Assembly (NCBI GenBank): GCA_964343605.1
Contig: CAYFKJ010000002.1
Coordinates: 806,001-870,000 of the forward strand
DNA from: CAYFKJ01 sp964343605
Lineage (GTDB): Bacteria > Pseudomonadota > Alphaproteobacteria > UBA2966
Direction: 5' to 3'
DNA length: 64,000 nt
Part shown: positions 27,848 through 37,602 of the stretch, piece after piece
How the letters are laid out: every line of letters begins with the position of its first letter
Numbering within the stretch: the stretch's first letter is position 1
Translations under genes and position numbers: made by a program
Notes under the pieces: model-generated
What the model was told of the DNA's origin: nothing
The model's input: only the letters and a program-made list of their open reading frames with translations
The model's database searches: none

Positions 27848-30652
27848 TTATTCCACCGGGGCGTATCGCTTCAGCAGGCTTTTTATCGATTCGACCAGTT
27901 GACTGTTACTCGTGCGCGACTTCACCAAGGCCGTTGAGATCATTTCCGCCGTGTCACTCGCTATTTCGTGGGCGGAGAATACCATAATCGGTGCAGCCGG
28001 GCTATGACTCCCAATCATGGGAAGTAGGTCAAGTCCGCTACCATCAGGTAGACCGATATCGAGGATTATCAAATCGAAGGCGCGTTCGCGAAGTTCAAGC
28101 ATGGCCTGTTCGTACGTGGTCACCGGCGTTACATCCGCTATTTCCGCGAGCATTTCCTCGACGACGACGACAAGGTCTCCGTCGTCTTCGATATGCAGAA
28201 TCTTGGGTCGTTCTTTCCGGCGGTCGATGCCGGCGCTTCGGACCGCTTCCATTAAACGTTTTTCGTCGATCGGTTTGCGGATCCAATCGACGACGGAAAA
28301 TGCCTCACCGGTGAGTTCGCTGTGTTTCGGCTCAGCGGATGCCGACACGACGATGATGGGCAGCCGTGCGGTGGCTTCGTCGGCTTTCAGGCTTTCAATG
28401 AGGGAAACACCGCTCTCGCCAGGCAGTCCGATATCCAGGGTCATTGCGTGGTAATCGTTCCCGGCAATGAGGCTGCGGGCATCTTCCGCGCTGCCGGCAA
28501 GATCGACGGCATAGCCTTCCTTCTCCAACATCATCTGCAAAAGGACGGCCGTATCACGATCGTCTTCGCAGACCAGCAGGCGAAGACTGCTGGACTTGAC
28601 TTCGGTTGGGGCTTCGGGGAGCGGCGTCAGCAGGATGGGGAACTCGATAGAGAAGGTCGTTCCCTTGTCCAGTTCCGTTACGAAGTCGATTGTGCCGTCC
28701 ATGTTGTCGAGGATGGCTTTAACGATACTCAGCCCCAGACCGGTGCCGCCAAAGCGCCGGGAATCCGATGAATCCGCCTGGGCGAATTTCTGGTACATGC
28801 GCTCGCGGAATTCGTCCGGAATGCCGCGTCCCGTGTCGGCGACCTCGAACCTTATGACGTCGCCTCTTTGACCGACCCGGACCTCAACCGTCATGCCCGC
28901 GGTGGAAAATTTGCAGGCGTTGGAAATCAGATTGGCAAATACCTGCGCCATGCGATCCCGGTCGGCGGCGATCCTGGCGTTTCCGGCATCGCCTACCAGC
29001 AGAAGATTGACGCCATGCTGCTCGGCAAAGGCCTGATTGCTGTCCAAGGCGGTTTTAACAAGGGGCATGACTTCCAGGGAGACGTTGCGGAAAACCATTT
29101 GCCCCGATTCAATTTTTTCTATGTCGAGAATGTCGTTGATCAGGCGAACGAGTCGTTCGCTGTTGTTCGAGGCGATTTCGATAAGTCTCTTGGCTTGGCC
29201 GGAAATGTCGCCGGCAATGCCGCCGGCCAGCAGCCCCAGCGATCCATTGATCGAGGTCAAGGGCGTTCTCAACTCGTGACTAACGGTCGAAATGAATTCG
29301 CTTTTCATGCGGTCGATCACCTTTTGCTCGGTGATGTCGTGCACGATGCCGATCAGTTTTTCGGGGTTGCCTTCTTCGTCCAATACCAGCTCGCCGATTT
29401 CCAAAACATCGCGCTGCCGGCCGTCGGGCAGAACGACCTGGTGTTCGAATCTGTAACTGTCGCCGCTCGAAATGGTTTGTGCTACGGCGTCGGCCATACC
29501 TTGACGTTGGGCCGTTGGGATGGAATCGAGGAAGGCCTGGTAATCGGGATCGCCGCCGTCGGGAGACTGTCCCATGATGCGGAATACCTCGTCCGACCAA
29601 ACCAACTGATTCGTTTTGAGATGCCGCGACCAACTTCCGATGTGGGCGATTGCCTGGGCCTGATTGAGGCTTTCCTCGCTACGGCTGAGCGCCTCGATCG
29701 CCTCCCGCCTCTGCATGTCGTTGCGCCATGCGGTGATGATATTGGCGGCCGTCGACAGGACGGGCTCCAAAAGCAGAAGCTGGGATACTTCGTAGCCCGC
29801 CCGCCGGTTCGCGAATCCCATCATGCCGACCATTTCGGCGCCCTTGTAGAATGGAGCACACAGCAATGATTGAACGGGTCGGTGATTTTCCGGCAGGCCG
29901 ATGGAGCGGCCATCTGCTTTGCAATCGTCAATTATGATCGGTTCGCCGTCCCTGATGCAGGCGTCGAGGATGCTGCCGGCTTCTCGCAGTTCTCGACTGC
30001 GCAACGTCTGATCGGCCCCACCGAACGCTTCGCGTGGATCAGTCATGACGTCGCTCGCCGCCAAAAGTCGGAGATAGGGCGCCTCTGTCTTATCGTCGCG
30101 GACCTCACCGATGAACCCGAATTCACTGGAGGTAAGACTGATGGCGGCTGCCAGGACTTCATCGAACACATCGCCCGGTTCGGCGCCGATATTGGCGATG
30201 AACCTGGCCTGCATACGGCTCAGTGTGCCCAGGAGGGCGTTGCTGTCTTCCAGCGCCAGACGGGAGCGCCGTTGATCGGAAATGTCCTTGAGGACACCGA
30301 TAAAAAACCGCTGTTCGCCGACCTGAGCTTCGCTGACGCCGAGTTCGACCGGGATGACCGTGCCGTCCTTCTGCCGCGCTTCAACCTCGCGTCCTTCCCC
30401 GCCGATGATCTTGGCCTCGCCGGTTTTGATGTAGGCGCTGAGGTAACCGTCGTGTTCGTCGCGGTAGGGCGGGGGCATCAGCATGGTGACGTTGTTGCCG
30501 ACCACGTCACTTGCCCTGAAACCAAGCATTTTTTCGGCCGCCGGATTGAAATCGATGACCGTTCCGCGTTCGTCGATTGTCACGATCGCCTCGACGACCG
30601 TATCCAATACCGCCTGACCTCGGATACCGCTATCGGACAAGTCCGGTTTCAA
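27848..30652 (-). CDS. PAS/GAF hybrid histidine kinase with two receiver domains
   Basis: The 934-residue protein has no clear transmembrane segment and is probably cytoplasmic. Domain order: PAS (about 10-130, IDFNPAAEKMLGFRASDVV), GAF (about 150-310), PAS (about 330-440, SWSRHLKTNQLVWSDEVFRI), HisKA with SHELRTPLTSINGSLG (His near 459), HATPase (DTGRGIPDEF and GGTGLGLSIVKAIL), then two receivers (LTLDIGLPGESG-like Asp near 750 and LIILDIGLPDGSG near 870). The stand-alone receiver and Hpt follow. Ligand unknown. It follows the liv operon on the same strand, with a hairpin between. Confidence 0.93.
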   Translation of the reverse strand: MKPDLSDSGIRGQAVLDTVVEAIVTIDERGTVIDFNPAAEKMLGFRASDVVGNNVTMLMPPPYRDEHDGYLSAYIKTGEAKIIGGEGREVEARQKDGTVIPVELGVSEAQVGEQRFFIGVLKDISDQRRSRLALEDSNALLGTLSRMQARFIANIGAEPGDVFDEVLAAAISLTSSEFGFIGEVRDDKTEAPYLRLLAASDVMTDPREAFGGADQTLRSRELREAGSILDACIRDGEPIIIDDCKADGRSIGLPENHRPVQSLLCAPFYKGAEMVGMMGFANRRAGYEVSQLLLLEPVLSTAANIITAWRNDMQRREAIEALSRSEESLNQAQAIAHIGSWSRHLKTNQLVWSDEVFRIMGQSPDGGDPDYQAFLDSIPTAQRQGMADAVAQTISSGDSYRFEHQVVLPDGRQRDVLEIGELVLDEEGNPEKLIGIVHDITEQKVIDRMKSEFISTVSHELRTPLTSINGSLGLLAGGIAGDISGQAKRLIEIASNNSERLVRLINDILDIEKIESGQMVFRNVSLEVMPLVKTALDSNQAFAEQHGVNLLLVGDAGNARIAADRDRMAQVFANLISNACKFSTAGMTVEVRVGQRGDVIRFEVADTGRGIPDEFRERMYQKFAQADSSDSRRFGGTGLGLSIVKAILDNMDGTIDFVTELDKGTTFSIEFPILLTPLPEAPTEVKSSSLRLLVCEDDRDTAVLLQMMLEKEGYAVDLAGSAEDARSLIAGNDYHAMTLDIGLPGESGVSLIESLKADEATARLPIIVVSASAEPKHSELTGEAFSVVDWIRKPIDEKRLMEAVRSAGIDRRKERPKILHIEDDGDLVVVVEEMLAEIADVTPVTTYEQAMLELRERAFDLIILDIGLPDGSGLDLLPMIGSHSPAAPIMVFSAHEIASDTAEMISTALVKSRTSNSQLVESIKSLLKRYAPVE

Positions 30653-30721
30653 GGGATGGTTCCCTGGTCGGCCGCGTTCCGGATATCCAGCAATATCAGG
30701 GATTTAGTAAAAATGGACGTC

Positions 30722-30749
30722 ATGTTTCCTGCCATCAGGCAAGAAACAT
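30722..30749 (-). terminator. Possible terminator hairpin after livF
   Basis: Twelve-base arms with one mismatch (ATGTTTCCTGCC at 30722-30733, GGCAAGAAACAT at 30738-30749) around ATCA lie 33 bases past the livF stop. A run of five T on the minus strand follows about nine bases later. It may separate the transporter from the kinase genes. Confidence 0.45.
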
Positions 30750-30781
30750 TAGCGGCTCGCCGAATTCTGTCAAACGGCTAA

Positions 30782-31483
<702 letters not shown>

Positions 31484-31484
31484 G

Positions 31485-32237
31485 TTATGCGGCCTCGTCG
31501 CCGAGGTAAGCCTTGCGGACTTCCTCGTTGCCCCTGATTTCATCCGGCGTGCCGGTGGCGATGGCGCGGCCATATACCAAAACGGTGATTCGGTCGGCCA
31601 GGGCGAATACGGCGTCCATGTCGTGTTCGATCAGCAGCATGGACTTCTCGCCCTTCAACGCCGTCAGGATTTCGACCATGCGTGCGGATTCTTCCGGCCC
31701 CATTCCGGCCATGGGTTCGTCCAGCAACAGAAGGGAGGGATTGGCCGCCAGGGCCATGGCGATTTCAAGCTGCCGGTGCTCGCCGTGCGAGACGTTGCGG
31801 GAGACCACCTTTGCCTTATCTTCCAATCCCACTTTGCGCAACGCATCCATTGCGGGCTCCACCAGTTCCGCCGCTTCATGTGCCGGCTGCCAAAAGCGGT
31901 AGGAGTGACCCGCGTGGGCCTGGACCGACAACGCCACATTGTCGATGATCGAAAGTTCATGGACGATGCTGGTGATCTGGAACGAGCGCGCCAGTCCCAT
32001 AAGCGCGCGGGAGTAGGCGGGCAGGTTGGATATATCCCGGCCCTGGAATTCCACGCGGCCGCCGTCGGGCGCGAGATCTCCGGCCAGTTGCGAGATCAAG
32101 GTCGTCTTGCCGGCGCCATTGGGGCCAATGACGGCATGAATTTCGCCCTCGATCACATCCAGACTGACGTGATCCGTGGCCGCCACGCCGCCGAACGACT
32201 TGTATAGATCCGTGACTTTCAGAATGATTTCAGCCAT
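31485..32237 (-). CDS. livG: Branched-chain-amino-acid-type ABC transporter ATP-binding protein LivG
   Basis: A 250-residue ATPase with Walker A IGPNGAGKTTLISQL, signature SHGEHRQLEIAMAL (a variant of the LSYG form usual for LivG) and Walker B LLLLDEPMAGMGPEE, followed by LIEHDMDAVFALADR. The MGPEE segment after Walker B is characteristic of LivG. The ATG at 32237 lies one base after the livM stop, and livF follows one base later. The operon order binding protein-livH-livM-livG-livF is canonical. Confidence 0.93.
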   Translation of the reverse strand: MAEIILKVTDLYKSFGGVAATDHVSLDVIEGEIHAVIGPNGAGKTTLISQLAGDLAPDGGRVEFQGRDISNLPAYSRALMGLARSFQITSIVHELSIIDNVALSVQAHAGHSYRFWQPAHEAAELVEPAMDALRKVGLEDKAKVVSRNVSHGEHRQLEIAMALAANPSLLLLDEPMAGMGPEESARMVEILTALKGEKSMLLIEHDMDAVFALADRITVLVYGRAIATGTPDEIRGNEEVRKAYLGDEAA

Positions 32238-32238
32238 T

Positions 32239-33219
32239 TCACTCAGCCCCTTCACGGCGCGCCAGGAAGCCGTTGATGCCGCCCTTCATGAACAGCACGA
32301 CTAGGATCAAGATGATGCCGAAGACGAACTGCCAATAGACGCCGGCGCCGGTGGCAAAGAGATCCATGGCGTGGGGCAAATATTCCTCCAGCAGGAGGAA
32401 GGCGGTGGCACCGAGGACGGGACCGAACAGGCTGCCTGTGCCGCCCAGCACGACCATGAAGATGAGCTCGCCCGAGCGCGTCCAGTCCATCATCTCCGGG
32501 CTGATGAAGTTGGTGAAGTTGCCCAGCAACGCCCCAGCGAAGCCACAGATGGCGCCGGCAATGACGTAGCAAGCCAGCTGGTAGCGGTAGGTGTTGAAGC
32601 CCAGCGACTGGAGCCGGCGTTCGTTACCCTTGGCGCCCTGGATAACCATGCCAAAGCGCGAGCGGACGATGCGATGAACGAGATAGATAGTCGCCAGCAG
32701 CGCCGCGAAGCAGAAATAATAGAGCGTGGTGTTGTTTTCGATGTCGATGATGCCGCCAAGTTCGCTGCGTGCTTCGATCACCAGCCCGTCATCGCCGCCG
32801 TATTCCTCAATGGAGACAAAACCGAAGAACACCATCTGCGAAAACGCCATGGTGATCATGATAAAGTGCACGCCCTTGGTTCTGAGACAAACGAAACCGG
32901 TAATCAGCGCAAACAGGGCCGACGCGCCGACCGCGATCGGGATCTGGAAAAAACCATCGTAGATTTCGTAGTAGGCGGGAATGCCGACGGCGTAGGCGCC
33001 GATGCCGATGAAGGCGGCGTGGCCGAGGCTGATCATGCCGCCGTAGCCCAGGATCAGGTTGAGGCTGACCGCGGCCATGGCGAGGATTACCAGCCGTGTG
33101 GCGATATCGAGGTAGAAGCTGTTGTCCGTCCAGGCGACAAACAGCGGAACGGCCGCCAGCAGGAGGAGAATGACCAGATTGATCCAGCCGCGCAGTCCGT
33201 AAGAGGCAAAATTCAACAT
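32239..33219 (-). CDS. livM: Branched-chain-amino-acid-type ABC transporter permease LivM
   Basis: A 326-residue inner membrane permease with about nine to ten helices. LivM hallmarks include LNLILGYGGMISLGHAAFIG (about residues 53-72), the cytoplasmic loop KGNERRLQSLGFNTYRYQL with the LivM-type ATPase coupling segment, and GGTGSLFGPVLGATAFLLLE. It starts three bases after the livH stop. Confidence 0.93.
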   Translation of the reverse strand: MLNFASYGLRGWINLVILLLLAAVPLFVAWTDNSFYLDIATRLVILAMAAVSLNLILGYGGMISLGHAAFIGIGAYAVGIPAYYEIYDGFFQIPIAVGASALFALITGFVCLRTKGVHFIMITMAFSQMVFFGFVSIEEYGGDDGLVIEARSELGGIIDIENNTTLYYFCFAALLATIYLVHRIVRSRFGMVIQGAKGNERRLQSLGFNTYRYQLACYVIAGAICGFAGALLGNFTNFISPEMMDWTRSGELIFMVVLGGTGSLFGPVLGATAFLLLEEYLPHAMDLFATGAGVYWQFVFGIILILVVLFMKGGINGFLARREGAE

Positions 33220-33222
33220 GGT

Positions 33223-34146
33223 TCAGCGGCCCTTCGGTGGGAACAGGCCCTGCGGCCGGAGGGCCAGGATGACGGCCATGAGGATGTAAATCAGCATGCC
33301 GGAGACGGCCGGCGCGGAGGTTTCGGCGTTCTGGATGGTCATGAACAATTTGAACAATGCATCGAGGTAACTGCGGCCCATGGTATCGATCAGGCCGACG
33401 ATGACGGCGGCGACAAATGCGCCCTTGATCGAGCCGATGCCGCCGATGACGATGACGACGAAGGCGACGATGATAATGCCGTTGCCCATGCCGACGGACG
33501 CTTCGGTGATCGGCGCAATCATCATGCCGGCGAGCCCGGCTAGGACGGCGCCCATGGCGAAGACCAGGGTGAACAGAAGATTGATGTCGACGCCCAGCGC
33601 GCCGATCATGTCGCGGTTGCTGGCGCCGGCGCGGATACGCATGCCGAGGCGGGTCTTGGTGACCAGCGTATAGAGACCGGCGGCGATGGCCAGGCCGACC
33701 AGGATGATGGCGACGCGATAGGTCGGCAGCACGACGCCGGCGATCAATTCAATGCGGCCGTCAAGCCAGGCGGGCAGGGGGATGACGATGCCGTCGGGAC
33801 CCCAGATCATTTGCGTCGCCGTGTCGAAGACCAGGATGAGACCGAAGGTCGACAGCACGTGATCGAGATGGTCCCGCTGGTAGAGCTTTCGAACCGCAAT
33901 GAGCTCGACCAGCATGCCGACGACGGCAACGGCCGGCAGGGCCAGGATAACGCCCCAGATAAACGAGCCCGTCAACTGGGTCAGCGTGGCGCAGAAAAAC
34001 GCGCCCACCATATACAGCGAGCCGTGCGCAAGGTTGACGAAATCCATAATGCCGAAAATCAGCGTGAGGCCCGAGGCCAGCAGGAACAGCAAAATGCCGA
34101 GCTGCAGCCCGTTGAGCAGTTGGGCGATGAGCAGTGTCAAATCCAT
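33223..34146 (-). CDS. livH: Branched-chain-amino-acid-type ABC transporter permease LivH
   Basis: A 307-residue permease with about eight helices. Typical LivH features are QLLNGLQLGILLFLLASGLT at the start, IFGIMDFVNLAHGSLYMVGA, RAGASNRDMIGALGVDIN as coupling loop and IVIGGIGSIKGAFVAAVIVG. It begins 97 bases after the binding-protein stop, with a strong hairpin in the gap that may reduce expression of the membrane and ATPase genes relative to the binding protein. Confidence 0.93.
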   Translation of the reverse strand: MDLTLLIAQLLNGLQLGILLFLLASGLTLIFGIMDFVNLAHGSLYMVGAFFCATLTQLTGSFIWGVILALPAVAVVGMLVELIAVRKLYQRDHLDHVLSTFGLILVFDTATQMIWGPDGIVIPLPAWLDGRIELIAGVVLPTYRVAIILVGLAIAAGLYTLVTKTRLGMRIRAGASNRDMIGALGVDINLLFTLVFAMGAVLAGLAGMMIAPITEASVGMGNGIIIVAFVVIVIGGIGSIKGAFVAAVIVGLIDTMGRSYLDALFKLFMTIQNAETSAPAVSGMLIYILMAVILALRPQGLFPPKGR

Positions 34147-34192
34147 GGCACCGATGCAATTTTGGGGTGATTGAGTGTTTCTCTTATGACAA

Positions 34193-34219
34193 GGGAGGCG
34201 CCTATAATAGACGCCTCCC
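34193..34219 (-). other. Intra-operon hairpin between the liv binding-protein gene and livH
   Basis: Eight-base arms GGGAGGCG (34193-34200) and CGCCTCCC (34212-34219) enclose an 11-base loop, 25 bases past the stop of the binding-protein gene. Hairpins here commonly stabilise the upstream message or partially terminate, giving excess binding protein. Confidence 0.55.
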
Positions 34220-34243
34220 CGTCAAATCGTTAGTTCGAATGAA

Positions 34244-35431
34244 CTACTTCAGTTTGCACTGATCGTGATAGGTGTCCTGGTGGGCCTTGGTCACCGTCGA
34301 AACGTAAGAGACGAACCAATCGCCATTGGCATCCTTCTTCACCTGACGCAGGTGGAAGTCCTGGATCGGGAAGTGGTTGTTGCCGTAGGAATAGCTGCCA
34401 CGCAGCGACTTGTAGTTGGCCTTTTTCAGGGCGGCGCGGATGCCGTCCTTGTTGCTGGTGTCGCCGCCGACGGCGTCGACGCCGGACTTGATCAGCATGA
34501 TGGCGTCATAGGACTGGGCCGCGTAGTGCGTCGGGTAACGGCCCGTCTTGGCCTTGAAGTCCGCGACAAAACGCTTGTTCTCGGCATTGTCGAGATCAGG
34601 CGCCCAGTACATGGTGTTGTAGGAGCCCAAGACACCGGTGAGGTTGGCCTTCTGCAGGCGCGCCAGCGAGAGGGCATCCACCGTGAACATGGTGTAGAGC
34701 TTGATCTTGCCCGCCAAACCGGCTTGTGCGTACTGCTTGATGAAAGCGGGACCGGCCGGGCCGGGGTAGAAGACGACGATCGCCTGGGCGCCGGAGGCCT
34801 TGGCCTTGGCGAGCTCGGCGGAGAAGTCGAGCTGCATGTCCTTGCCCCACTTCGTCATGTCCTTACCGACGATCTCACCCTTGAAGGTGCGCTCCACGCC
34901 GGCGACCATGTTTTTGCCCGCGGCGTAGTTGGGGGACATGATGTAGAGCTTCTTGATGCCGTCCTTGTTCATGACCTCACCCGTCGCCATCGGGTTCTGG
35001 TCGTTCTGCCAGGACGAGGAGAAGAAGTTCTCGTGGCAGAGCTTGCCCGCGAGCGGCGAGGGGCCCGCGTTGGCGCTGATCAGGAAGGCGCCGGCGTCCA
35101 GAGCGGACTTCCGCGATGCCAGCAGCACGTGCGACCAGATAAAGCCGGTGACGAAGTCGACCTTGTCCTGTTTGACCAGCTTATCGGTCTTCTGCTTGCC
35201 GACTTCCGGCTTGAAGCCGTCATCCTCGGCAATAAATTCGACGGTCTTGCCGCCCATCTTGTGGCCAATGTGGTCCAAAGCAATGTTGGCCGCATCGACC
35301 ATATCGCGGCCCATGGCACCGGCCGGGGTCGTCAACGTCGTGACAAAGCCGATTTTGACAGTGTCCGCCGCCAATGTCGGCGTCGCCAGCATGGCCACGG
35401 CCGAAGCCAGTCCAATTAAACGCATTTTCAT
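34244..35431 (-). CDS. Branched-chain-amino-acid-type ABC transporter substrate-binding protein
   Basis: A 395-residue periplasmic binding protein of the Leu/Ile/Val (type I, Peripla_BP_6) class. A signal peptide (MKMRLIGLASAVAMLATPTLA) is cut after residue 21. The mature chain begins DTVKIGFVTTLTTPAGAMG, a typical start for ligand-binding proteins that also take aromatic acids, amides or urea. The binding segment includes WQNDQNPMATGEVMNKDG and MSPNYAAGKNM. Many relatives take up aromatic acids, which would suit the acyl-CoA ligase gene upstream, but the ligand is not determined by sequence. GGGAGGA precedes the ATG. Confidence 0.93.
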   Translation of the reverse strand: MKMRLIGLASAVAMLATPTLAADTVKIGFVTTLTTPAGAMGRDMVDAANIALDHIGHKMGGKTVEFIAEDDGFKPEVGKQKTDKLVKQDKVDFVTGFIWSHVLLASRKSALDAGAFLISANAGPSPLAGKLCHENFFSSSWQNDQNPMATGEVMNKDGIKKLYIMSPNYAAGKNMVAGVERTFKGEIVGKDMTKWGKDMQLDFSAELAKAKASGAQAIVVFYPGPAGPAFIKQYAQAGLAGKIKLYTMFTVDALSLARLQKANLTGVLGSYNTMYWAPDLDNAENKRFVADFKAKTGRYPTHYAAQSYDAIMLIKSGVDAVGGDTSNKDGIRAALKKANYKSLRGSYSYGNNHFPIQDFHLRQVKKDANGDWFVSYVSTVTKAHQDTYHDQCKLK

Positions 35432-35636
35432 GTTTCAAGTCCTCCCAGACTCAATTCCGTTACGTCTCCCAAGAGCTTCCGGACCCAAGAGCGGGCGTCG
35501 AAGCGCTCGTCAAATCCAGATATCCCCCGTCTGGATACTTACTCAAGCCTAACTCGTCGACCTGACAAAGTTTCAATTCATTCCGGACAGTTCGATACCT
35601 CGATGGGATCGCACACTGACTGAAATTACCGAATTT

Positions 35637-35666
35637 CTAAATTACTTTAAGCTTAAAGTAATTTAG
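35637..35666. promoter_or_regulatory. Perfect 30-base palindrome upstream of the liv operon
   Basis: The two 15-base halves are exact reverse complements, centred between 35651 and 35652, with the core ACTTTAAGCTTAAAGT. It lies about 205 bases before the start of the binding-protein gene. It could be a dimeric regulator site or, less likely, a cruciform or hairpin terminator. No T-run follows it. Confidence 0.65.
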
Positions 35667-35673
35667 GTCAAGT

Positions 35674-35689
35674 GGAATTCAGTAATTCC
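35674..35689. promoter_or_regulatory. Inverted repeat GGAATT-N4-AATTCC
   Basis: Perfect 6-base arms (35674-35679 and 35684-35689) around CAGT sit eight bases from the larger palindrome. The spacing, about 30 bases centre to centre, would place both on one face of the helix, suggesting a tandem operator. Confidence 0.45.
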
Positions 35690-35869
35690 GATGTTCCTCC
35701 CTAGTAGATCGAACCTTCCCTGTGAATTGGATATGAAAAAATGATATATAATTCATATTATCAAATCAACAGGCATTATTTTTCACACCAGACGATTAAC
35801 GTTCTTCGATCGCCGGGTGATGAAAAAACAAAGGGTATGCGCGTCGTTATGTCGCAGCCTTGATCTTAG

Positions 35870-37471
35870 TCAAGTTAGGAGCGCTGCCAACCGGCCTTTG
35901 ATGATTTTGCGCGTGGGCGTAAGGGGCATCTCCTCGACGATCTCCAGGCGCTCCGGCCATTTGAGCTTGGTCACGTTTTCGGCGTCGAGGTAGGCGCAGA
36001 CCTCGTCCAGCGACAATTCCGCACCGCCGGCCGTGACGACGAAGCAGCAGGCGCGTTCGCCCAGCACCTCGTCGGGCATGGGGACGATGGCCGCCTGGTC
36101 GATTTTTTCGTGGCGCAACAGCAGGGCTTCGATGTCGGCCGGGTTATATTTGACGCCGCCGCGGTTGATGATGTCCTTGCTGCGTCCGGTGAGGCTGACG
36201 TAGCCGGCGTCGTCGAGCACCGCCAGGTCGCCTGTGCGGAACCAGTCGCCATCGAAGGCTTCGGCGTTGGCGGCCTCATTGTCGAGGTAACCGGCGAAGA
36301 CCGACGGGCCTCTGATCTGCAACTCGCCTTCCTCGCCGGGCGGCAGGGGATCGCCTTCGGGGGAGAGCACGCGAACCTCGTTGCCCAGGGTCGCCGGTCC
36401 GGCTGTCGTCAGGGCGCGCTCGATGTCGTCGTGGCGGCGGGTGAAGCTGCCGGCGGCCAACTCCGTCATGCCCCAGAGCTGGGCGATGCGGCTTTCGGGG
36501 ATGTTGGCCTGGTAGGCCCGCAGGAGATCGGGCGGGCAGGCGGCGCCGGAAAAGACCGTGAGGCGGACACTGGAAAAATCGTGGTTTTCCATTAGCCCCC
36601 CGCCCACCAGGGCCGCGGCATGGGCCGGCGCCATGAACAGGACCGTGGGCCGTTGTTCGGCCACGATTGCCGCGAGGGCCGGCGGCGTGAAGACGGGCAG
36701 CAGGACGCTGGCCGACCCCTTGCTGAGGCCGGCGAAGAAATTGAAGATGCCATAGAGATGGCTGAAAGGTGCTGCCGAAAGGATGCGGTCGTTCGGGGTG
36801 ATATCGAATTCCTCCGCCCCGAACCCCGTGTTGCACATGAGGTTCTGGAAGGCCAACGGCACGCCTTTGGGATTGGACGTGGTGCCGGAGGTATAAAGCA
36901 GCATGCAGGGATCGGCCGGGCCGGCGGGACCGGATCCGGCCGGCGGTTGCCCGGTCTGGGCAAGCGAGGCAAACGAAACGGCGCCTTCGGGGGCGTCACC
37001 CACCACGACGACCTGTTCGAGCGACGCAAGCTTTCCCTTCAGGTCCAGCATCATCCCAGCGACACCGGCGTCTTTCGTAGCCGCCAGCGAGATCACCGCC
37101 TTGGCGCCACTGTGGGCCAAATGGAACTCGACGTCCTTGGGTCCGTAGGGCATGTGGATGGTCTGGTGCACAGCGCCCAGGCGGGTGATGGCGAGGAGGG
37201 AGATCAGGAATTCGGCGGTGTTGGGCAACTGGGTTGCGACCACGTCGCCTTTGACGATGCCCAAGGAAGCCAGGCCAGTGGCCGTATCGCCGACCACGGC
37301 TTCCAGTTCCGCGTAGCCGATCGTGCCTCCGGGATGAATGATCGCCGGGGCATCGGACGAGCTTTCGACCGCGCGCGTCAACCAGGTATCCAGGGTTTCA
37401 GGCCGCCACCAGCCATTCGCCAAATAAGTCTCCGCCAACTCCTGCGGAAACGTCATGTCCCCCACCGTCAT
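35870..37471 (-). CDS. AMP-dependent acyl-CoA ligase
   Basis: A 533-residue ANL-superfamily enzyme that adenylates a carboxylic acid and transfers it to CoA. The P-loop reads LLYTSGTTSNPKGVP (about residues 188-202), A5 is QLWGMTELAAGSF, the hinge is LTGRSKDIINRGGVKYNPAD and the catalytic Lys is in LTPTRKIIKGRL. Overall pattern is closest to medium-chain and cyclohexanecarboxylate-type ligases; the substrate is unknown. The start is the ATG at 37471, preceded by AAGGAGG; the frame extends to 37516. It lies upstream of the liv importer on the same strand, so the importer may supply its acid substrate. Confidence 0.9.
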   Translation of the reverse strand: MTVGDMTFPQELAETYLANGWWRPETLDTWLTRAVESSSDAPAIIHPGGTIGYAELEAVVGDTATGLASLGIVKGDVVATQLPNTAEFLISLLAITRLGAVHQTIHMPYGPKDVEFHLAHSGAKAVISLAATKDAGVAGMMLDLKGKLASLEQVVVVGDAPEGAVSFASLAQTGQPPAGSGPAGPADPCMLLYTSGTTSNPKGVPLAFQNLMCNTGFGAEEFDITPNDRILSAAPFSHLYGIFNFFAGLSKGSASVLLPVFTPPALAAIVAEQRPTVLFMAPAHAAALVGGGLMENHDFSSVRLTVFSGAACPPDLLRAYQANIPESRIAQLWGMTELAAGSFTRRHDDIERALTTAGPATLGNEVRVLSPEGDPLPPGEEGELQIRGPSVFAGYLDNEAANAEAFDGDWFRTGDLAVLDDAGYVSLTGRSKDIINRGGVKYNPADIEALLLRHEKIDQAAIVPMPDEVLGERACCFVVTAGGAELSLDEVCAYLDAENVTKLKWPERLEIVEEMPLTPTRKIIKGRLAALLT

Positions 37472-37602
37472 GTGCCCTCCTTGCAGACCGTGAACATCAA
37501 GCGTCTCGGGGGCCATTTTATACTGAATGATCGAAGCGGGACATCTGCCTGTCGCCGCCGCAATGTCGGCACGAAATTGAAACTCAACCAGCCAAGGTGA
37601 GG

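Larger units (their letters stand above)
35432..35869. other. 438-base AT-rich intergenic region upstream of the liv operon
   Basis: The region is clearly richer in A and T than its surroundings and holds no convincing gene. It contains a 30-base perfect palindrome (35637-35666), a second inverted repeat (35674-35689) and an AT-rich segment around 35730-35765 that may hold the liv promoter. It also contains the end of the upstream ligase transcript, for which I see no clear terminator. Confidence 0.7.
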
